Shown here one piece after another: positions 1 to 11,931 of a DNA stretch of 64,000 nt (positions are counted from its first letter, which is position 1; every line of letters starts with the position of its first letter). Origin of the DNA: Aristolochia californica (taxonomy: Eukaryota > Streptophyta > Magnoliopsida > Piperales > Aristolochiaceae); assembly GCA_029961685.1 (NCBI GenBank), contig JARWKL010000003.1, positions 17,540,467 to 17,604,466 of the forward strand, read 5' to 3'. Made by a program: the position numbers and the translations under genes. The notes under the pieces are model-generated. The model was not told where the DNA came from. It saw only the letters and a list, made by a program, of their open reading frames with translations, and searched no databases.

Positions 1-3000
1 AATTTAATGAGCATTTGTTATTCTCTTTAAAAGGTTTGGATCCATAGGTCACTTGCATCTTTAACATGTTTCAAGCAGGCATATCCATCTTTAAAACATG
101 TGTAAAAATCTCTTTCATATAAAATTTCAAGCTATTAGGGTTGAACTAGTGAAATTTCACAAACTTGGATACCAAAACTTTTGTGTTCCTTAGTCGTGTG
201 TGAATAAATTTTTTTACTAACATTTTTCTTGTATTAAATATTTTCCATACATTAACTTTAAAATTTTCATTTTGTTGTGATCTATTTGCTTTATCAAAAT
301 TGTTTACAGGATGAAGGGAAAGTGAAAACTCAAGTTTTGATTTAGGAAAAATCTAAAATGGAAATACATAAAAGTAGAGAGAGAGAATTTCAAAAAGATT
401 CTGTAATTTTTAGGGATTGGAAGCTCATTTTAGTTTTTAGATATTAGGTTTTGCAATCGTCGGGAAAAGGGGGAGGTGAGGGATTTTTAACTGAGTGTTG
501 ACTCCCAATCCATAAGTAATTTCTAACAAAACAAATATTGTCCGTTACGCATGATTGACCGATAAATCACCTTACAATCATCTATGATTGTTAGGTCAAC
601 TTTTTGTGAATGGGAAAAATAATGGCTTGATTGACTAGGGTAAATATCGCACCGTACGTTCACTTGAGAATTTAATGAGCATTTGTTATTCCCTTTAAAA
701 GGTTTGGATCCAAAGGTCATTCGCATCTTTAACATGTTTGAAGCATGAATACCTATATTTAAAACTTGTGTAGAAATATCCTTCTTATAAAATTCCAAGC
801 TATTAGGGTTGAACTAGTGGAATTTCCCAAACTTGGATAATAAAACTTTTGTGTTTATTGGCGGTGTGTGAATAAATTTTCTTTACTTATATTTGTTATT
901 GTTTAAATATTTTCCATATATAAACTCTAAATTTTTCTTTTGGTTGTGATCAATTTGCCTGATCAAAATTTTTTATGGGATGAAGGGAAAGTGAAACTTC
1001 AAATTTTGATTTAAGAAAAAAGTATACTTCTAAAATGGAAATGTGAAAATGTAGAGAGTGACGATTCAAAAATGTGTTTGTAATTTTTAGGGATTGAAAA
1101 CATTTTTTAGTTTTTATATATTAGGTTTTTCAATCATTGGAAAAAGGGGGAGGCAGGGGATTTTTAACTGAATGTTGACTCCAAATCCATAAGTAATATC
1201 TTAAAAAAAAAATATAGCCCATTATACATGATTGGCAGATAAATAACCTTACAGTCATCTATGATTGTAAGATCAACTTTTTGTTAATGGGGAAAATAAT
1301 GGCTTGTTTGACTCCGGTAAATAACCCACCGCACGTTCACTTGAGAATTTAATCAGCATTTGTTATTCCCTTTAAAATGTTTGGATCCATAGGTCATTTG
1401 CATCTTTAACATGTTTCAAGCATGCCTATCCATATTTAAAACATGTGTAGAAATCTCCTTCTTATAAAATCCCAAGCTATTTGGGTTGAAATAGTTAAAT
1501 TTCCCAAACTTGGATAACAAAACTTTTGTGTTCATTTGTGGTGTGTAAATAAACTTTCTTTACCTACATTTGTTATTTTTTTAAAAAAAATTCATACATA
1601 AGCTCTGAAATTTTCATTTTGTTGTAATCCTTTTACCTTGTAAAAATTGTTTACGGGATGAAGGGAAAATGGAAAACTCAAGCTTTTATTTAAGAAAAAT
1701 CTATACATCTAAAATGGAAATGGCCAAATGTAGGGAGAGATAATTCCAAAAAGTGTCTATAATTTTTAGGGATTGTAAACTCTTTTTAGTTTTTATTTAT
1801 TAGGTTTTCCAATTGTAGGGAAAAGGGGGAGGCGGGGGATTTTTAACTGAGTGTTGACTCCCAATCCATAAGTCATTTCTTCCAAAAATAATATAGCCCA
1901 TTATGCAGGATTGACCGATAAATCACCTGACAATCATCAATAATTGTTAGGTCAGTTTTTTGTAAATTGGCAAAATAATGGTTTTTTGACTCGGGTAAAT
2001 ATCCCAACGCATGTTCATTTGAGAATTTAATGAGCATTTGTTATTCTCTTTAAAATGTTTGGATCCATTGGTCATTTGCATCTTTAACAAATTTCAAGCA
2101 TGCATATCCATATTTAAAACATGTGTAGAAATCTCTTTCTTATAAAATTCCAAGCTATTATAGTAGAATTTCTTACATTTGGATAACAAAACTTTTGTGT
2201 TCATTTTTGGTGTGTGAATACTTTTTATTTACATATATTTGTTATTGTTTTAAATTTTTTCCATACATAAACTCTTAAATTTTCATTGTGTTGTGATCTA
2301 TTTGCCTTATCAAAATTATTTACGAGATGAAGGCAAAGTGAAAACTCAAGTTTTGATTGAAGAAAAAAGTAAACCTCTAAAATGGAAATGCACTTGTGTA
2401 GAGAGAGATAATTCCAAAAAAATTCTGTAATTTTTAGGGATTGTAAACTCTTTTTAGTTTTTATATTTTAGGTTTTGTAATCGTCAGAAAAAAGGGGGAG
2501 GCAAGGGATCTTTACCTGGGTGTTGACTCCCAAAAAATATGTCATTGCTTACAAAAAAAATATAGCCCATTACGCATGATTGTTCGATAAATCACCTTAC
2601 AATCATCTATGATAGTTAGGTCAGCTTTTTGTAAATGGGCAAAATAATGGCTTGTTTGACTCAAGTAAATATCCCAACGCACGTTCACTTGAGAATTTAA
2701 TGAGCATTTGTTTTCTCTTAAAATGTTTGGATCCATATGTTATTTCAATCTTTAACATGTTTGAAGCATGCATATCCATATTTCAAACAGGTGTAGAAAT
2801 CTTCTTCTAGTAAACTTCCAAGCTATTAGGGTTTAACAAGAAGAATTTCCCAAACCTGGATAACAAAACTTTTATGTTCATTAGTGGTGTGTGAATAAAC
2901 TTTATTTACTTACATTTGTTATTTTAAACTCTTTTTAGTTTTTATATATTAGGTTTTGGAATCATCGGGAAAAGGGGGAGGCGAGGGATTTTTAACTGAG

Positions 3001-5471
3001 TGTTAACTCCCAATCTATAAGTCATTTCTTACAAAAAAAAATATGGCTCGTTACGCATGATTGGCCGATTAATCACCTTACAATCTTCTATGATTGTTAG
3101 GTCAACTTTTTGTAAAAGGGCAAAAAAATGTCATGTTTGTCACGGGTAAATATCCCACCGCACGTTCACTTGAGAATTTAATGAGCATTTGTTATTCTAT
3201 TTAAAAGGTTTGGATCCATAGGTCATTTTCATCTTTAACATGTTTCAAGCATGCATATCCATATTTCAAACATGTGTGGAAATCTTCTTCTTATAAAATT
3301 TCAAGCTATTAGGGTTCAAATAGTGGAATTTTCCAAACTTGGATAACAAAACTTTCGTGTTCATTTGTGGTGTGTGAATAAATCTTATTTACTTACATTT
3401 TTTATTGTTTTAAATTTTTTCCATACAAAATTCTAAAATTTTCATTTTGTTGTGATTTATGTGCCTTATCAAAATTGTTTACGGGATGAAAGGAAAGTGA
3501 AAACTCAAGTTTTGATTTAAGAAAAATGTTTACATCTAAAAAGAAAATGCACAAATGTAGAGAGATAATTCCAAAAAGAGTCTATAATTTTTAGGGATTG
3601 TAAATTTTTTTAGTTTTTATTTATAAAGTTTTGCAACCATCGGGAAAAGGGGGAGGAGGGGGATTTATAACAATGTGTTGACTCCCAATTCATAAGTTCT
3701 TTCTTACAAAAATAATATAGCCCATTAAGCATGGATGACCGGTAAATCAACTGACAATCATCTATGATTGTAGGGTCAGCTTTTTTTAAGTGGGTAAAAT
3801 AATGGCTTATTTGACTCGGGTAAATATCCCACTGCACGTTCACTTGAAAATTAATGAGCATTTTTTATTCTCTTTAAATGGTTTCGATCCATAGGTCATT
3901 TGCATCTTTAACATATTTCCAGGATGCATATGCATATTTAAAACTTGTAGAAATCTCCTTTTTATAAAATTTCAAGCTATTAGGGTTGAACTAGGTTAAT
4001 TTCTCAAACTTGGAAACTAAAATTTTGATTTTATTTGTGGTGTGTGAATAAATATTTTTTTCTTACATATTTTATTGTTTTAAATCTTTTCCATACATTA
4101 ACTCTAAAATTTTCAATTTGTTGTGATCTATTTGCCTGATCAAAATTGTTTACAGGATGAAGGGAAAGTGAAAACTCAAGTTTTGATTTAAGAAAAAAGT
4201 ATACATCTAAAATGAAAATGCATAAATGAAGAGAGAAATAATTCCAAAAAGTATCTGAAATTTTTAGGGTTTGTAAACTCTTTTTTGTTTTTATATATTA
4301 GGTTTTGGAGTCGTCGAGAAAAGATGGAGGTGGGGGATTTTGAACTGATTGTTGACTCCCAATCCATAAGTCATTTCTTACAAAAAAAAATAGCCCGTTA
4401 CACATGATTGACCGATAAATCACCTTACAACCATCTATGATTGTTAGGTCAGCTTTTAAAAACTGGACAAATTAATTTCTTGTTTGACTACGGTAAATAC
4501 TCCACCGCACGTTCATTTGAGAATTTAATGAGCATTTTTTATTCTCCTCAAAAGGTTTGGATCCATAGGTCATTTTCATCTTTAACATGTTTCAAGCAGC
4601 ATATCCATATTTAAAACATGTGTAGAAATCTCCTTCTTATAAAATTCCAAGCTATTACGGTTGAACTAGCAGAATTTCCCAATTTTGTGTTTATTTGTGG
4701 TGTGTGAATAAATCTTATTTACATACATTTTTTTATTAAAAAAATTTCCATACAAAACTCTTAAATTTTCATTTTGTTGTGATTTATTTGCCTTATCAAA
4801 ATTGTTTACGAGAGGAAAGGAAAGTGAAAACTCAAGTTTTGATGTAAGAAAATTATAAACATATAAAATGAAATTGCACTAGTGTAGAGAGAGATAATTT
4901 CAAAATGGGTCTGTAATTTTTAGGGATTGTAAACTCTTTTTAGTTTTTATATATTAGGTTTTGAAATTTTGAAAAAATGGGGGAGGCGAGGGATTTTTAA
5001 CTGTGTGTTGACTCCAATCCATAAGTCATTTCTTACAAAAAAATATAACCCCTTACGCATGATTGGCTGATAAATCACCTTACAATCATCTATGATTGTT
5101 AGGTCAGTTTTTTGTAAATGGGCAAAATAATGGTTGTTTGACTCGGGTGAAAATCGCACCATACGTTCACTTGAGAATTTAATAAGCACTTGTTATTCGC
5201 TTTAAAAGCTTTGGATCCCTTGGTAATTTGCATCTTTAACTTGTTTCAAGTATGCATGTCCATATTTAAAACTTCTGTAGAAATCTCCTTCTTATAAAAT
5301 TCCAATCTGTTAGGGTATAACTAGTGGAATTTCTCAAACTTGGATAACTAAACTTTTGTGTTCATTTGTGGTGTGTGAATAAATTTTCCTAATTTAATTT
5401 TTTTATTCTTTTAAATCCTTTCCATACATTAACTCTAAAATTTTCATTTTATTATGATCTATTTGCCTGAT
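1..5471 (+). repeat. Satellite array, block A (about 675-bp monomer)
   Basis: Head-to-tail tandem repeats cover the whole block in one orientation. The anchor phrase beginning GAATTTAATGAGCATTTG recurs near 1, 669, 1344, 2019, 2690, 3171, 3844, 4519 and 5170, giving steps of 650-676 bp and one short step of 481 bp. Each monomer holds, in order, a BamHI site (GGATCC), a purine- and G-rich tract in AT-rich surroundings, and a short perfect dyad about 100 bp after it. Copies differ by point changes and small indels, so the array is not very young. The array is cut at 5471 by an LTR retrotransposon and resumes at 11932 in the same phase. I recognise no known satellite family. Function is unknown; a structural heterochromatin role is only inferred. 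Confidence 0.95.
5467..5471. repeat. Target site duplication, left (CTGAT)
   Basis: CTGAT lies directly before the 5' LTR and again directly after the 3' LTR at 11932-11936. Removing the element and one copy restores the usual satellite phrase TTTGCCTGATCAAAATTG, so this is the integrase target duplication. Confidence 0.95.
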
Positions 5472-6978
5472 TGATAGATGCCAGATTCTGACATGAGAAC
5501 TAGGTTAATTATAATTGAACAACCCTTATAATTGTGTTATAGGTGGTGATTTATCGGTTTTCACTTGAAACGTGCATTTATTGAATTTGGCATTAATCAC
5601 TCCTTATATTGCATATTTTTCTCTCCTAAATGATATTTCATTGTTTTTAGGGTTTATTTCTTCCTGAAATAATTTTTATGGATTTAATTATGGAATTTCA
5701 GAAGAATTTTGTGTGGAGAAAAAATATTTACAGAAATGCCATTAGTGGGGGAGGTATTTTTTAGGGAAAATCGTATTGAAAAGAGAGGAGTCGTCGATTG
5801 GGAGAGGAGGAGGAGCAGCCGGAAAAAGGAGAGGAGAGATCAAGAGAGTCTCCCTCCAGCCTCCGAACGCCGTTCGTCACCTCGTCCACCACCATCCGGC
5901 AACCGAGAACAGACCCGAGGAGAGCTCGAGAGAGTCTCCATCGCGGCGAGTTCGACGCTGCCATTTTCTGCTCGCTAGACCGAGAGGTGACCCGAGAGGG
6001 CTCCTCTGGCGCCGATTCCTCATTCCGACCATCCTCCGGCGTCGATTACCCATTTTTGACCATTTCCAAAGCTATTCCGACTCCGGCCGAGACTCGAGAG
6101 AGCCAGTCAGAGGATTTCGGCTCCATTCCATCGTCCGCCGCACCACCTCTATCCGTGGGTTTCTATCCTTCTTCACCGGCGTCATCTCTACCTCCGGCCA
6201 CTTGCTTTTGTAACCCGAAGCAATCAATTTCTGGAAATTGCAGCACTCGTGAGAACGAGCCTTTGCTGCCCGAGAGAGAGGAAGGTGAAGGGGAGTAATC
6301 CGTCATTTTGTAATTTAATTTTCCTATAGTTTGAACTTAGGTTTTGAATGTTTATTAAATTTGATTTGAGAATTAATGTTTATCGAATATTTGCTTTCCG
6401 GATATTTGATTAAATTAGCTAGTTTGGGTAGGATTGTAATTTAGGTTGGATTTTGGTATTTTAATACGATTTCTGTCTTTAACTCTATGCGCCCGAGAGG
6501 GGCTAGACGCAAGGATTGAGAAACCGGTTTTGTGATTACGTGGTGCTCGAGAGAGACACGAATCACAATAAAATCCAAAGTTGATAATTTTAGCAACATC
6601 ACAATAGGAAATCGATTCTCTTCATTCTATTGTAATCCGATCTCTGTCATTAACTCTAGGCGCCCGAGAGGGGCTAGACGCAAGGATTGAGAATCCGGAT
6701 TCGTGGTTACGTGGCGCTCGAGAGAGGCATGAATCACGATAAAATCCAGAGTTGACGTTTCCTATTTTTCAAGTAGTTAATTAGATTATTGCTGGATAAT
6801 TTAGGATATAATTAGTGTTTAGTCCAGATTAATTCATCATATTTGGTTAGGCTAGTTGATTGAAGAATACACAAAATTCAGTCCTCCCTGTGGATATGAC
6901 CCTCGCTTCCCGCTAGATTACATGAACTATTCGTACGCTTGCGAGGTATAAAAGCCGATGTAGTTAAATTTCACATCA
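5472..6978 (+). repeat. 5' LTR of Athila-type element 1
   Basis: 1507 bp, beginning TGATAGATGCC and ending TTTCACATCA (TG...CA ends). It has three parts: an AT-rich start, a GC-rich island at about 5776-6298 full of CGAGAGAG-type words, and a tail with two copies of a block of about 171 bp (6461-6760). The 3' LTR has the same length; over the first 230 bases or so I count about ten differences by eye, which suggests an insertion that is not recent. The island contains open frames of up to 166 codons, but they are not kept intact between LTR copies, so I do not call them genes. Confidence 0.93.
6461..6760 (+). repeat. Two-copy tandem block of about 171 bp inside the Athila LTR
   Basis: The phrase CCCGAGAGGGGCTAGACGCA occurs at about 6491 and again at about 6662, each inside a wider block that starts with TCTGTC(T/A)TTAACTCTA and ends with AATCACgATAAAATCCA-like wording. 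The same doublet is in the 3' LTR (about 11420-11710) and, reversed, in both LTRs of element 2 (about 56480-56760 and 60510-60790), so it predates all four LTRs. Its role is unknown; repeated LTR blocks can be regulatory. Confidence 0.85.
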
Positions 6979-6984
6979 AGTTTT

Positions 6985-7002
6985 TGGCGCCGTTGCCGGG
7001 GA
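6985..7002 (+). promoter_or_regulatory. Primer binding site, tRNA-Asp type
   Basis: TGGCGCCGTTGCCGGGGA lies six bases after the 5' LTR. It is a full 18-base complement of the 3' end (including CCA) of plant tRNA-Asp(GTC) as I know it. It primes minus-strand DNA synthesis. A tRNA-Asp primer is typical of the Athila group. Confidence 0.9.
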
Positions 7003-7199
7003 GGCACGTATTTAGTGTATTTCTTTATTCTCCATGGTCTTAGATTAGATTTATTTTTCTTCTTTCATAATTTCATGTTTTTGTTTTATCATGTTGATTT
7101 TGTGTGGAGTTATTTTTATTTCTTCTATTTAGTTCGTATTTTCAGTAGTTAGTTTGTTAGCATAATTTGATAGTTAGTTTTGTTTCTTTTTGTGTTTTT

Positions 7200-8335
7200 A
7201 TGCACGGGCACTGTTGCCTAGGTGAACTATTAGCTCCCTCTGTTGAAGAGGTAGAACATATTTGTAGGAGAACACCAAAGGCGAAAGTCTTGCAATGTGG
7301 TTTCTATTGGCCTTCATTATTTAGCGACGCCCATGAGTTTTGTCGTGTGTGTGATAGATGCCAAAGGACTGGTTGTTTGTCTGGGAAGAACATGATGCCT
7401 CTTAAGCCCATTCTTATTGTTGAATTGTTTGATGTGTGGGGTATTGACTTCATGGGTCCTTTTCTTGTCTCGTTCGGCTATCAATACATCCTTGTTGCTG
7501 TTGAATATGTCTCTAGATGGATAGAAGCTATTGCATATAAGACAAATGATCACAAAGTGGTGGTAAAGTTTTTAAAAGAAAACATCTTTAATTGGTTTGG
7601 TACCCCGAGAGCGATCATCAGTGATGGGGGATCTCATTTTTGTAACAGAGCATTTGAGACCTTATTGAAGAAATACTCCATCACTCATCGGATGTCCACT
7701 TCGTACCACCCGCAAACTTGTGTCAAGTGGAAATCTCTAATAGGGAGATCAAACGGATTTTGGATAAGTCGGTTTGCTTTGATAGGAAAGATTGGTCCAC
7801 TCGATTGGACGATGCTTTATGGACCTATAGAACCGCTTATAAGACTCCTATTGGGATGTCTCCATTTTGCCTAGTGTTCGGCAAAACATGTCATCTACCT
7901 GTTGAGCTTGAGCATAGAGCTTATTGGGCCATTAAGGCTTTGAATTTTGATTTGGCTCAAGCGGGTGAGGAGAGGAAATTGCAATTGAATGAGTTGGAGG
8001 AGATACGTCATGATGCTTATGAGAATGCCAAATTGTACAAGGAGCAAACTAAGCTTTTACATGATAAATCTATTTTTCGCAAGTCTTTTACTGTTGGCAG
8101 AATGTTTTACTTTATAACTCACGATTGCATTTGTTTCCAAGGAAGTTGAGATCCAGGTGGTCCGGTCCATTTGAGGTTACACAGGTGTTTCCTCATGGCA
8201 CTATTGAGATCCGCAATCACGGAGACGGGTCGATCTTCAAAGTTAACGATCAGAGGCTCAAACCGTATCGTGAGAATGTCCCCACACCGGAGGAGATGAT
8301 GGTGATTTTCTTGGAGGAACTTGTCCTTTCATCTT
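7200..8335 (+). pseudogene. gag start fused to integrase, broken (Athila pol remnant)
   Basis: The reading begins at ATG 7200 with about 25 residues that element 2 shares in its own leader-proximal frame (LxxLAPxVEEVExICRxTP), taken as the gag N-terminus. At about residue 27 it jumps in frame into integrase: the zinc-finger end ([12 protein letters not shown], about residues 45-56), then the core with DFMGPF, the second acidic residue in [10 protein letters not shown] and, after a frameshift near 7718, the third in VEISNRE. A second frameshift near 8110-8130 leads to the C-terminal part (RSRWSGPFEVTQ) and ends at 8335. All of gag after the start, protease, RT and RNase H are deleted. The product would be non-functional. 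The alternative first ATG at 7167 is less likely, because the shared wording begins at 7200. Confidence 0.85.
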
Positions 8336-10409
8336 GACTGCATCAGAGTCTTGCTTACGACTATAAACTTAGCACATTGTGGGCAATCCCCACGTTTCTA
8401 TCCCTTTGGACATTATAGTTTTTATTTTTGGCTTATTCATTCTTATTGGAATAACCTTTGGTGTAATCTTGTCTTGATTGATTGGAGGTCCCTCGGCGAT
8501 GCCGACCCCGTCATGGACTCAGGGTACTCTCTTGCTGGCTGAGAGCATAAATGGTTCCAATAGTCGATGACCAGACTTTTGGTCCCTAGTTTGAGAGGTC
8601 TGTACTCAAACAACCGTTCTGGGATTGACCAGTTTGATCTTGAAGTATTGAATGAAAACCTTATGGTGAGTAACTCAAGGACTTGTGTTCAGCATGTGAT
8701 TCATGCTGCCTTCAGTGGCCAGTCACAAACAGATTTCTTCAAAGTGTGATGTGGGATAGCGGTTTCATCTACGGATGATTACCTATGGGTACGGCTGATA
8801 CGAGTAAACCTTCTTCGAGGGAGACTATGTATTATTCCTGGGGGTCTTGATTGACTCTTCGGTATTATTGTTGATGACCAAACACATATGGTCCCACCTA
8901 TGGATTTAGGAGCCCTGAGGGAGCTTAACCCTTACTCTGCTGGAGTATAACTAGCTAAGCTATGAGTCAACTGGAGTAGTAGCTACTAGACTAGAATACT
9001 GGCACCAGAACCAACATTAAGGCCAGCAATAAATCGTCTAGTAAATTAAATATTTTAGTGATTGTTAGTTGGTTTGTTTCATGATATGTCATGCTCTAGG
9101 TTTGGGGGTGTTTGCTAATATCTCTTTTCCTTGCACTGTTTTTGATTTGCTTTACTTCTTGAGTGCCAATGGAGCATGTGGTTTCCATGAGTTTTATTAT
9201 TCTTTAGCTGTTATTCCTTTTTGTAGTCGTTCTGGTGTTTTAACTTTTCCCCATTGAGGACAATGTAAGGTTTAGGTTTGGGGGAGGGGGAAACGGCTCT
9301 TTTATGTCTTAACAATGATTTTATTTTAATTTTTGTTCGTGGTTTTCAAATTACTCCTCTTAGTATATGGTTAAATTTAGTAGAGTTAAAATAAGTTGCT
9401 CAAATGTGTTTCAAAATTTTTCGTAAAACTGTGTAGAATATGCCTATTAGAAATATGATATCATCTGTTGTGATCCTTGAGAACTCAGTGGGATAACTTA
9501 CTATTGCATTAGACTTGGAACTTAGTTGCAAAAGAGAACATGTAAATCTAGTGTTGATCTATGTTAGTCTGAATAGTCTTGTATGCCTGTTTGAACTCAT
9601 TCCTTTTTATATCACAGTGAAATTCCTTGTTGTAATGTATGAATGCAAATGGAAATGCTCTTGCTAGCAAAAGACAGATAACCTCAGAAACAGCCTGGGC
9701 AAACCTAGGGACATGCACCGGAACAGTCGGTTACTTAAAAATAAGTGCATGTGCAGTGAACACGAATACAAAATGGTGGTAATACCAAAAGTATTCAGTG
9801 AAACAAAAATTATACTGGTAATAGCGTAAAATGGGTTTAAATCTGGAAGCAATGAGTTTCCTTAACTTTGATGATAAATTGTAAGTTGAAAGAAGTTGCA
9901 GGTCAAGATTGAAATTGGTATAATTCTTTTGTGAGATTGTCAGAAAACGGGCTTACTCTACTATTTTCTCTTAATTGTGATGTGACCAGGATTTTATTGT
10001 TATTTGTTGCCTCTTTGTTCTATTGAAGTAATTGCTTATGTGTCACATTGGTTCAGGTGGAGTAACAATGAGTGTATTTGGATTGATAATGTGCTATATT
10101 TTACACAGGTTTTCAAATTGAGCAGGGTTTCAAATGATTTTCAGATATTTTATGATACTAAGTGTTAGTCATAAGCTAATGAGGAGTAAATTTTCTTCAG
10201 TTTTCTTTTTATATTGTTTATTTAGATGAATTTTGTGGGTAAATTCCATGCAAACCCTCACGAGACATAACTCGTCCACTACTGTAAAGTAGGGGTTTAA
10301 CGCCTTGTTGCATGCGCTAAATGCAATCGTGTTCCCTACGAAAGTGGCATTTTGTTTTCCTAGGCTTAATTTTGGTTCTGTTGTTGTTTAGCTAGGGACT
10401 AGCAAAGAC
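8336..10409 (+). other. Non-coding 3' interior of Athila-type element 1
   Basis: About 2.1 kb between integrase and polypurine tract. It holds only short frames. One of about 60 codons at 8567-8749 is matched in element 2 (59288-59473, minus), but both copies are recent relatives, so this is weak evidence for coding. An internal purine-rich stretch near 9255-9290 (GACAATGTAAGG then TTTGGGGGAGGGGG) resembles the terminal polypurine tract and has a counterpart near 55645-55680 in the unrelated-length gypsy remnant. Athila elements often carry an env-like ORF here; I see no trace I would defend. Confidence 0.7.
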
Positions 10410-10424
10410 TTAGGTTTGGGGGTG
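10410..10424 (+). promoter_or_regulatory. Polypurine tract of Athila-type element 1
   Basis: TTAGGTTTGGGGGTG lies directly before the 3' LTR and would prime plus-strand DNA synthesis. Element 2 has the same tract in reverse at 58018-58032. Confidence 0.85.
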
Positions 10425-11931
10425 TGATAGATGCCAGATTCTGACATGAGAACTAGGTTAATTATAATTGAATAACCCTTATAATTGTGTTATAGGTGGT
10501 TATTTATCGGTTTTCACTTGAAACATGCATTTATTGAATTTGGCATTAATCACTGCTTATATTGCATATTTTTCTCTCCTGAATGATATTTCATTGCTTT
10601 TAGGGTTTATTTCTTCCTGAAATGATTTTTATGGATTTAATTATGGAATTTTAGGAAAATTTGGGGTGGAGAAAAAGATATTTATAGAAATGCCATTAGT
10701 GGGGGAGGTGATTTTTTAGGGCAAAATCATATTGAAAAGAGAGGAGCCGTCGATCGGGAGAGGAGGAGCAGCCACCGACAAAAGGAGAGGAGAGCTCGAG
10801 AGAGTCTCCCTCCAGCCTTCGGACGCCGTTCGTCACCGTCGTCCACCACCATCCAGTAACCGAGAATAGACCTGAAGAGAGCTCGAGAGAGTCTCCGTCA
10901 CAGCGAGTTTGACGCTGCCATTTTCTGCTTGCCAGGCCGAGAGATGACCCGAGAGGTGTCCACCGGTGCCGATTCTGCATTCTGACTATCCTCCGGCATC
11001 GATTACCCATTTTTGACCATCTCCGAAGCTATTCCGACTCCGACCGAGACTCGAGAAATCCGGTCAGAGGATTTCGGCTCCATTCTGTCGTCCACCGCAC
11101 CACCTCCATCCGTTGGTTTCTATCCTTCTTCACCGGCGTCGTCTCTACCTCCAGCCACTCGCTCTTGTAACCCGAAGCCATCAATTTCTGGAAATTGCAG
11201 CACCCGTGAGAACGAGCCTTTGCTGCCCGAGCGAGAGGAAGGAGAAGGGGAGTAATACCTCATTTTGTAATTTAATTTTCCTATAGTTTGAACTTAGATT
11301 TTGAATGTTTAGTAAATTTGATTTGAGAATTAATGTTTATTTAATATTTTTTTTCTGGATATTTGAAAAAATTAGCTAGTTAGGGTAGGATTGTAATTTA
11401 GGTTGGATTTTGGTATTTTAATCCGATTTCTGTCTTTAACTCTATGCACCCGAGAGGGGCTAGACGCAAGGATTGAGAAACCGGATTCGTGATTACGTGG
11501 CGCTCAAGAGAGGCACGAATCACGGTAAAATCCAAAGTTGATAATTTTAGCATCATCACAATAGGAAATTGATTCTCTTCATTCTATTGTAATCCGATCT
11601 CTGTCATTAACTCTAGGCACCCGAGAGGGGCTAGACGCAAGGATTGAGAATCCGGATTCGTGGTTACGTGGCGCTCGAGAGGGACAAATCATGGTAAAAT
11701 CCAGAGTACGTTTCCTGTTGTGAGAGTAGTTAAATAGATTATTGCTTGATAATTTTGGATATAATTAGTGTTTAGTTCAGATTAATTCATCATATTTGGT
11801 TAGGCTAGTTGATTGAAGAATACACAAAATTCGGTCCTCCCTGTGGATATGACCCTCGCTTCCCACTTGATTACATGAATGATTCGTACGCTTGCGAGCT
11901 ATAAAAGCCGATGTAATTAAATTTCACATCA
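10425..11931 (+). repeat. 3' LTR of Athila-type element 1
   Basis: 1507 bp, the same length as the 5' LTR, with TGATAGATGCC start and TTTCACATCA end. The GC-rich island is at about 10735-11255 and the two-copy block at about 11420-11710. Point differences and compensating indels separate it from the 5' LTR. Confidence 0.94.

Larger units (their letters stand above)
5472..11931 (+). mobile_element. Athila-type Ty3/gypsy retrotransposon, internally deleted, inserted in the satellite
   Basis: A complete LTR-to-LTR insertion of 6460 bp: 5' LTR 5472-6978, primer binding site 6985-7002, interior 6979-10424, polypurine tract 10410-10424, 3' LTR 10425-11931, flanked by CTGAT. The interior (3446 bp) is far shorter than an autonomous Athila (usually more than 8 kb inside). 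Most of gag, protease, reverse transcriptase and RNase H are missing, and only the integrase region remains, broken by frameshifts. Lineage is called from the integrase wording (for example [17 protein letters not shown]), the tRNA-Asp primer site and the long non-coding stretch after pol. It cannot transpose unaided. It matches the minus-strand element at 56247-62053 in LTR, leader, gag start, integrase end and 3' region. Confidence 0.93.

Noticed and set aside
5776..6298. Arginine/serine-rich proteins in the Athila LTR
   Set aside because: Several overlapping frames come from one GC-rich island and the 3' LTR copy is not open over the same length.
6947..6954. TATAAAAG near the end of the Athila 5' LTR as the promoter
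   Set aside because: It lies about 30 bp before the LTR end, which would leave almost no transcribed LTR; position argues against a promoter TATA box.
8567..8749. Env-like or other conserved small protein in the Athila 3' interior
   Set aside because: The match in element 2 is explained by close family relation; there is no membrane segment or known motif.
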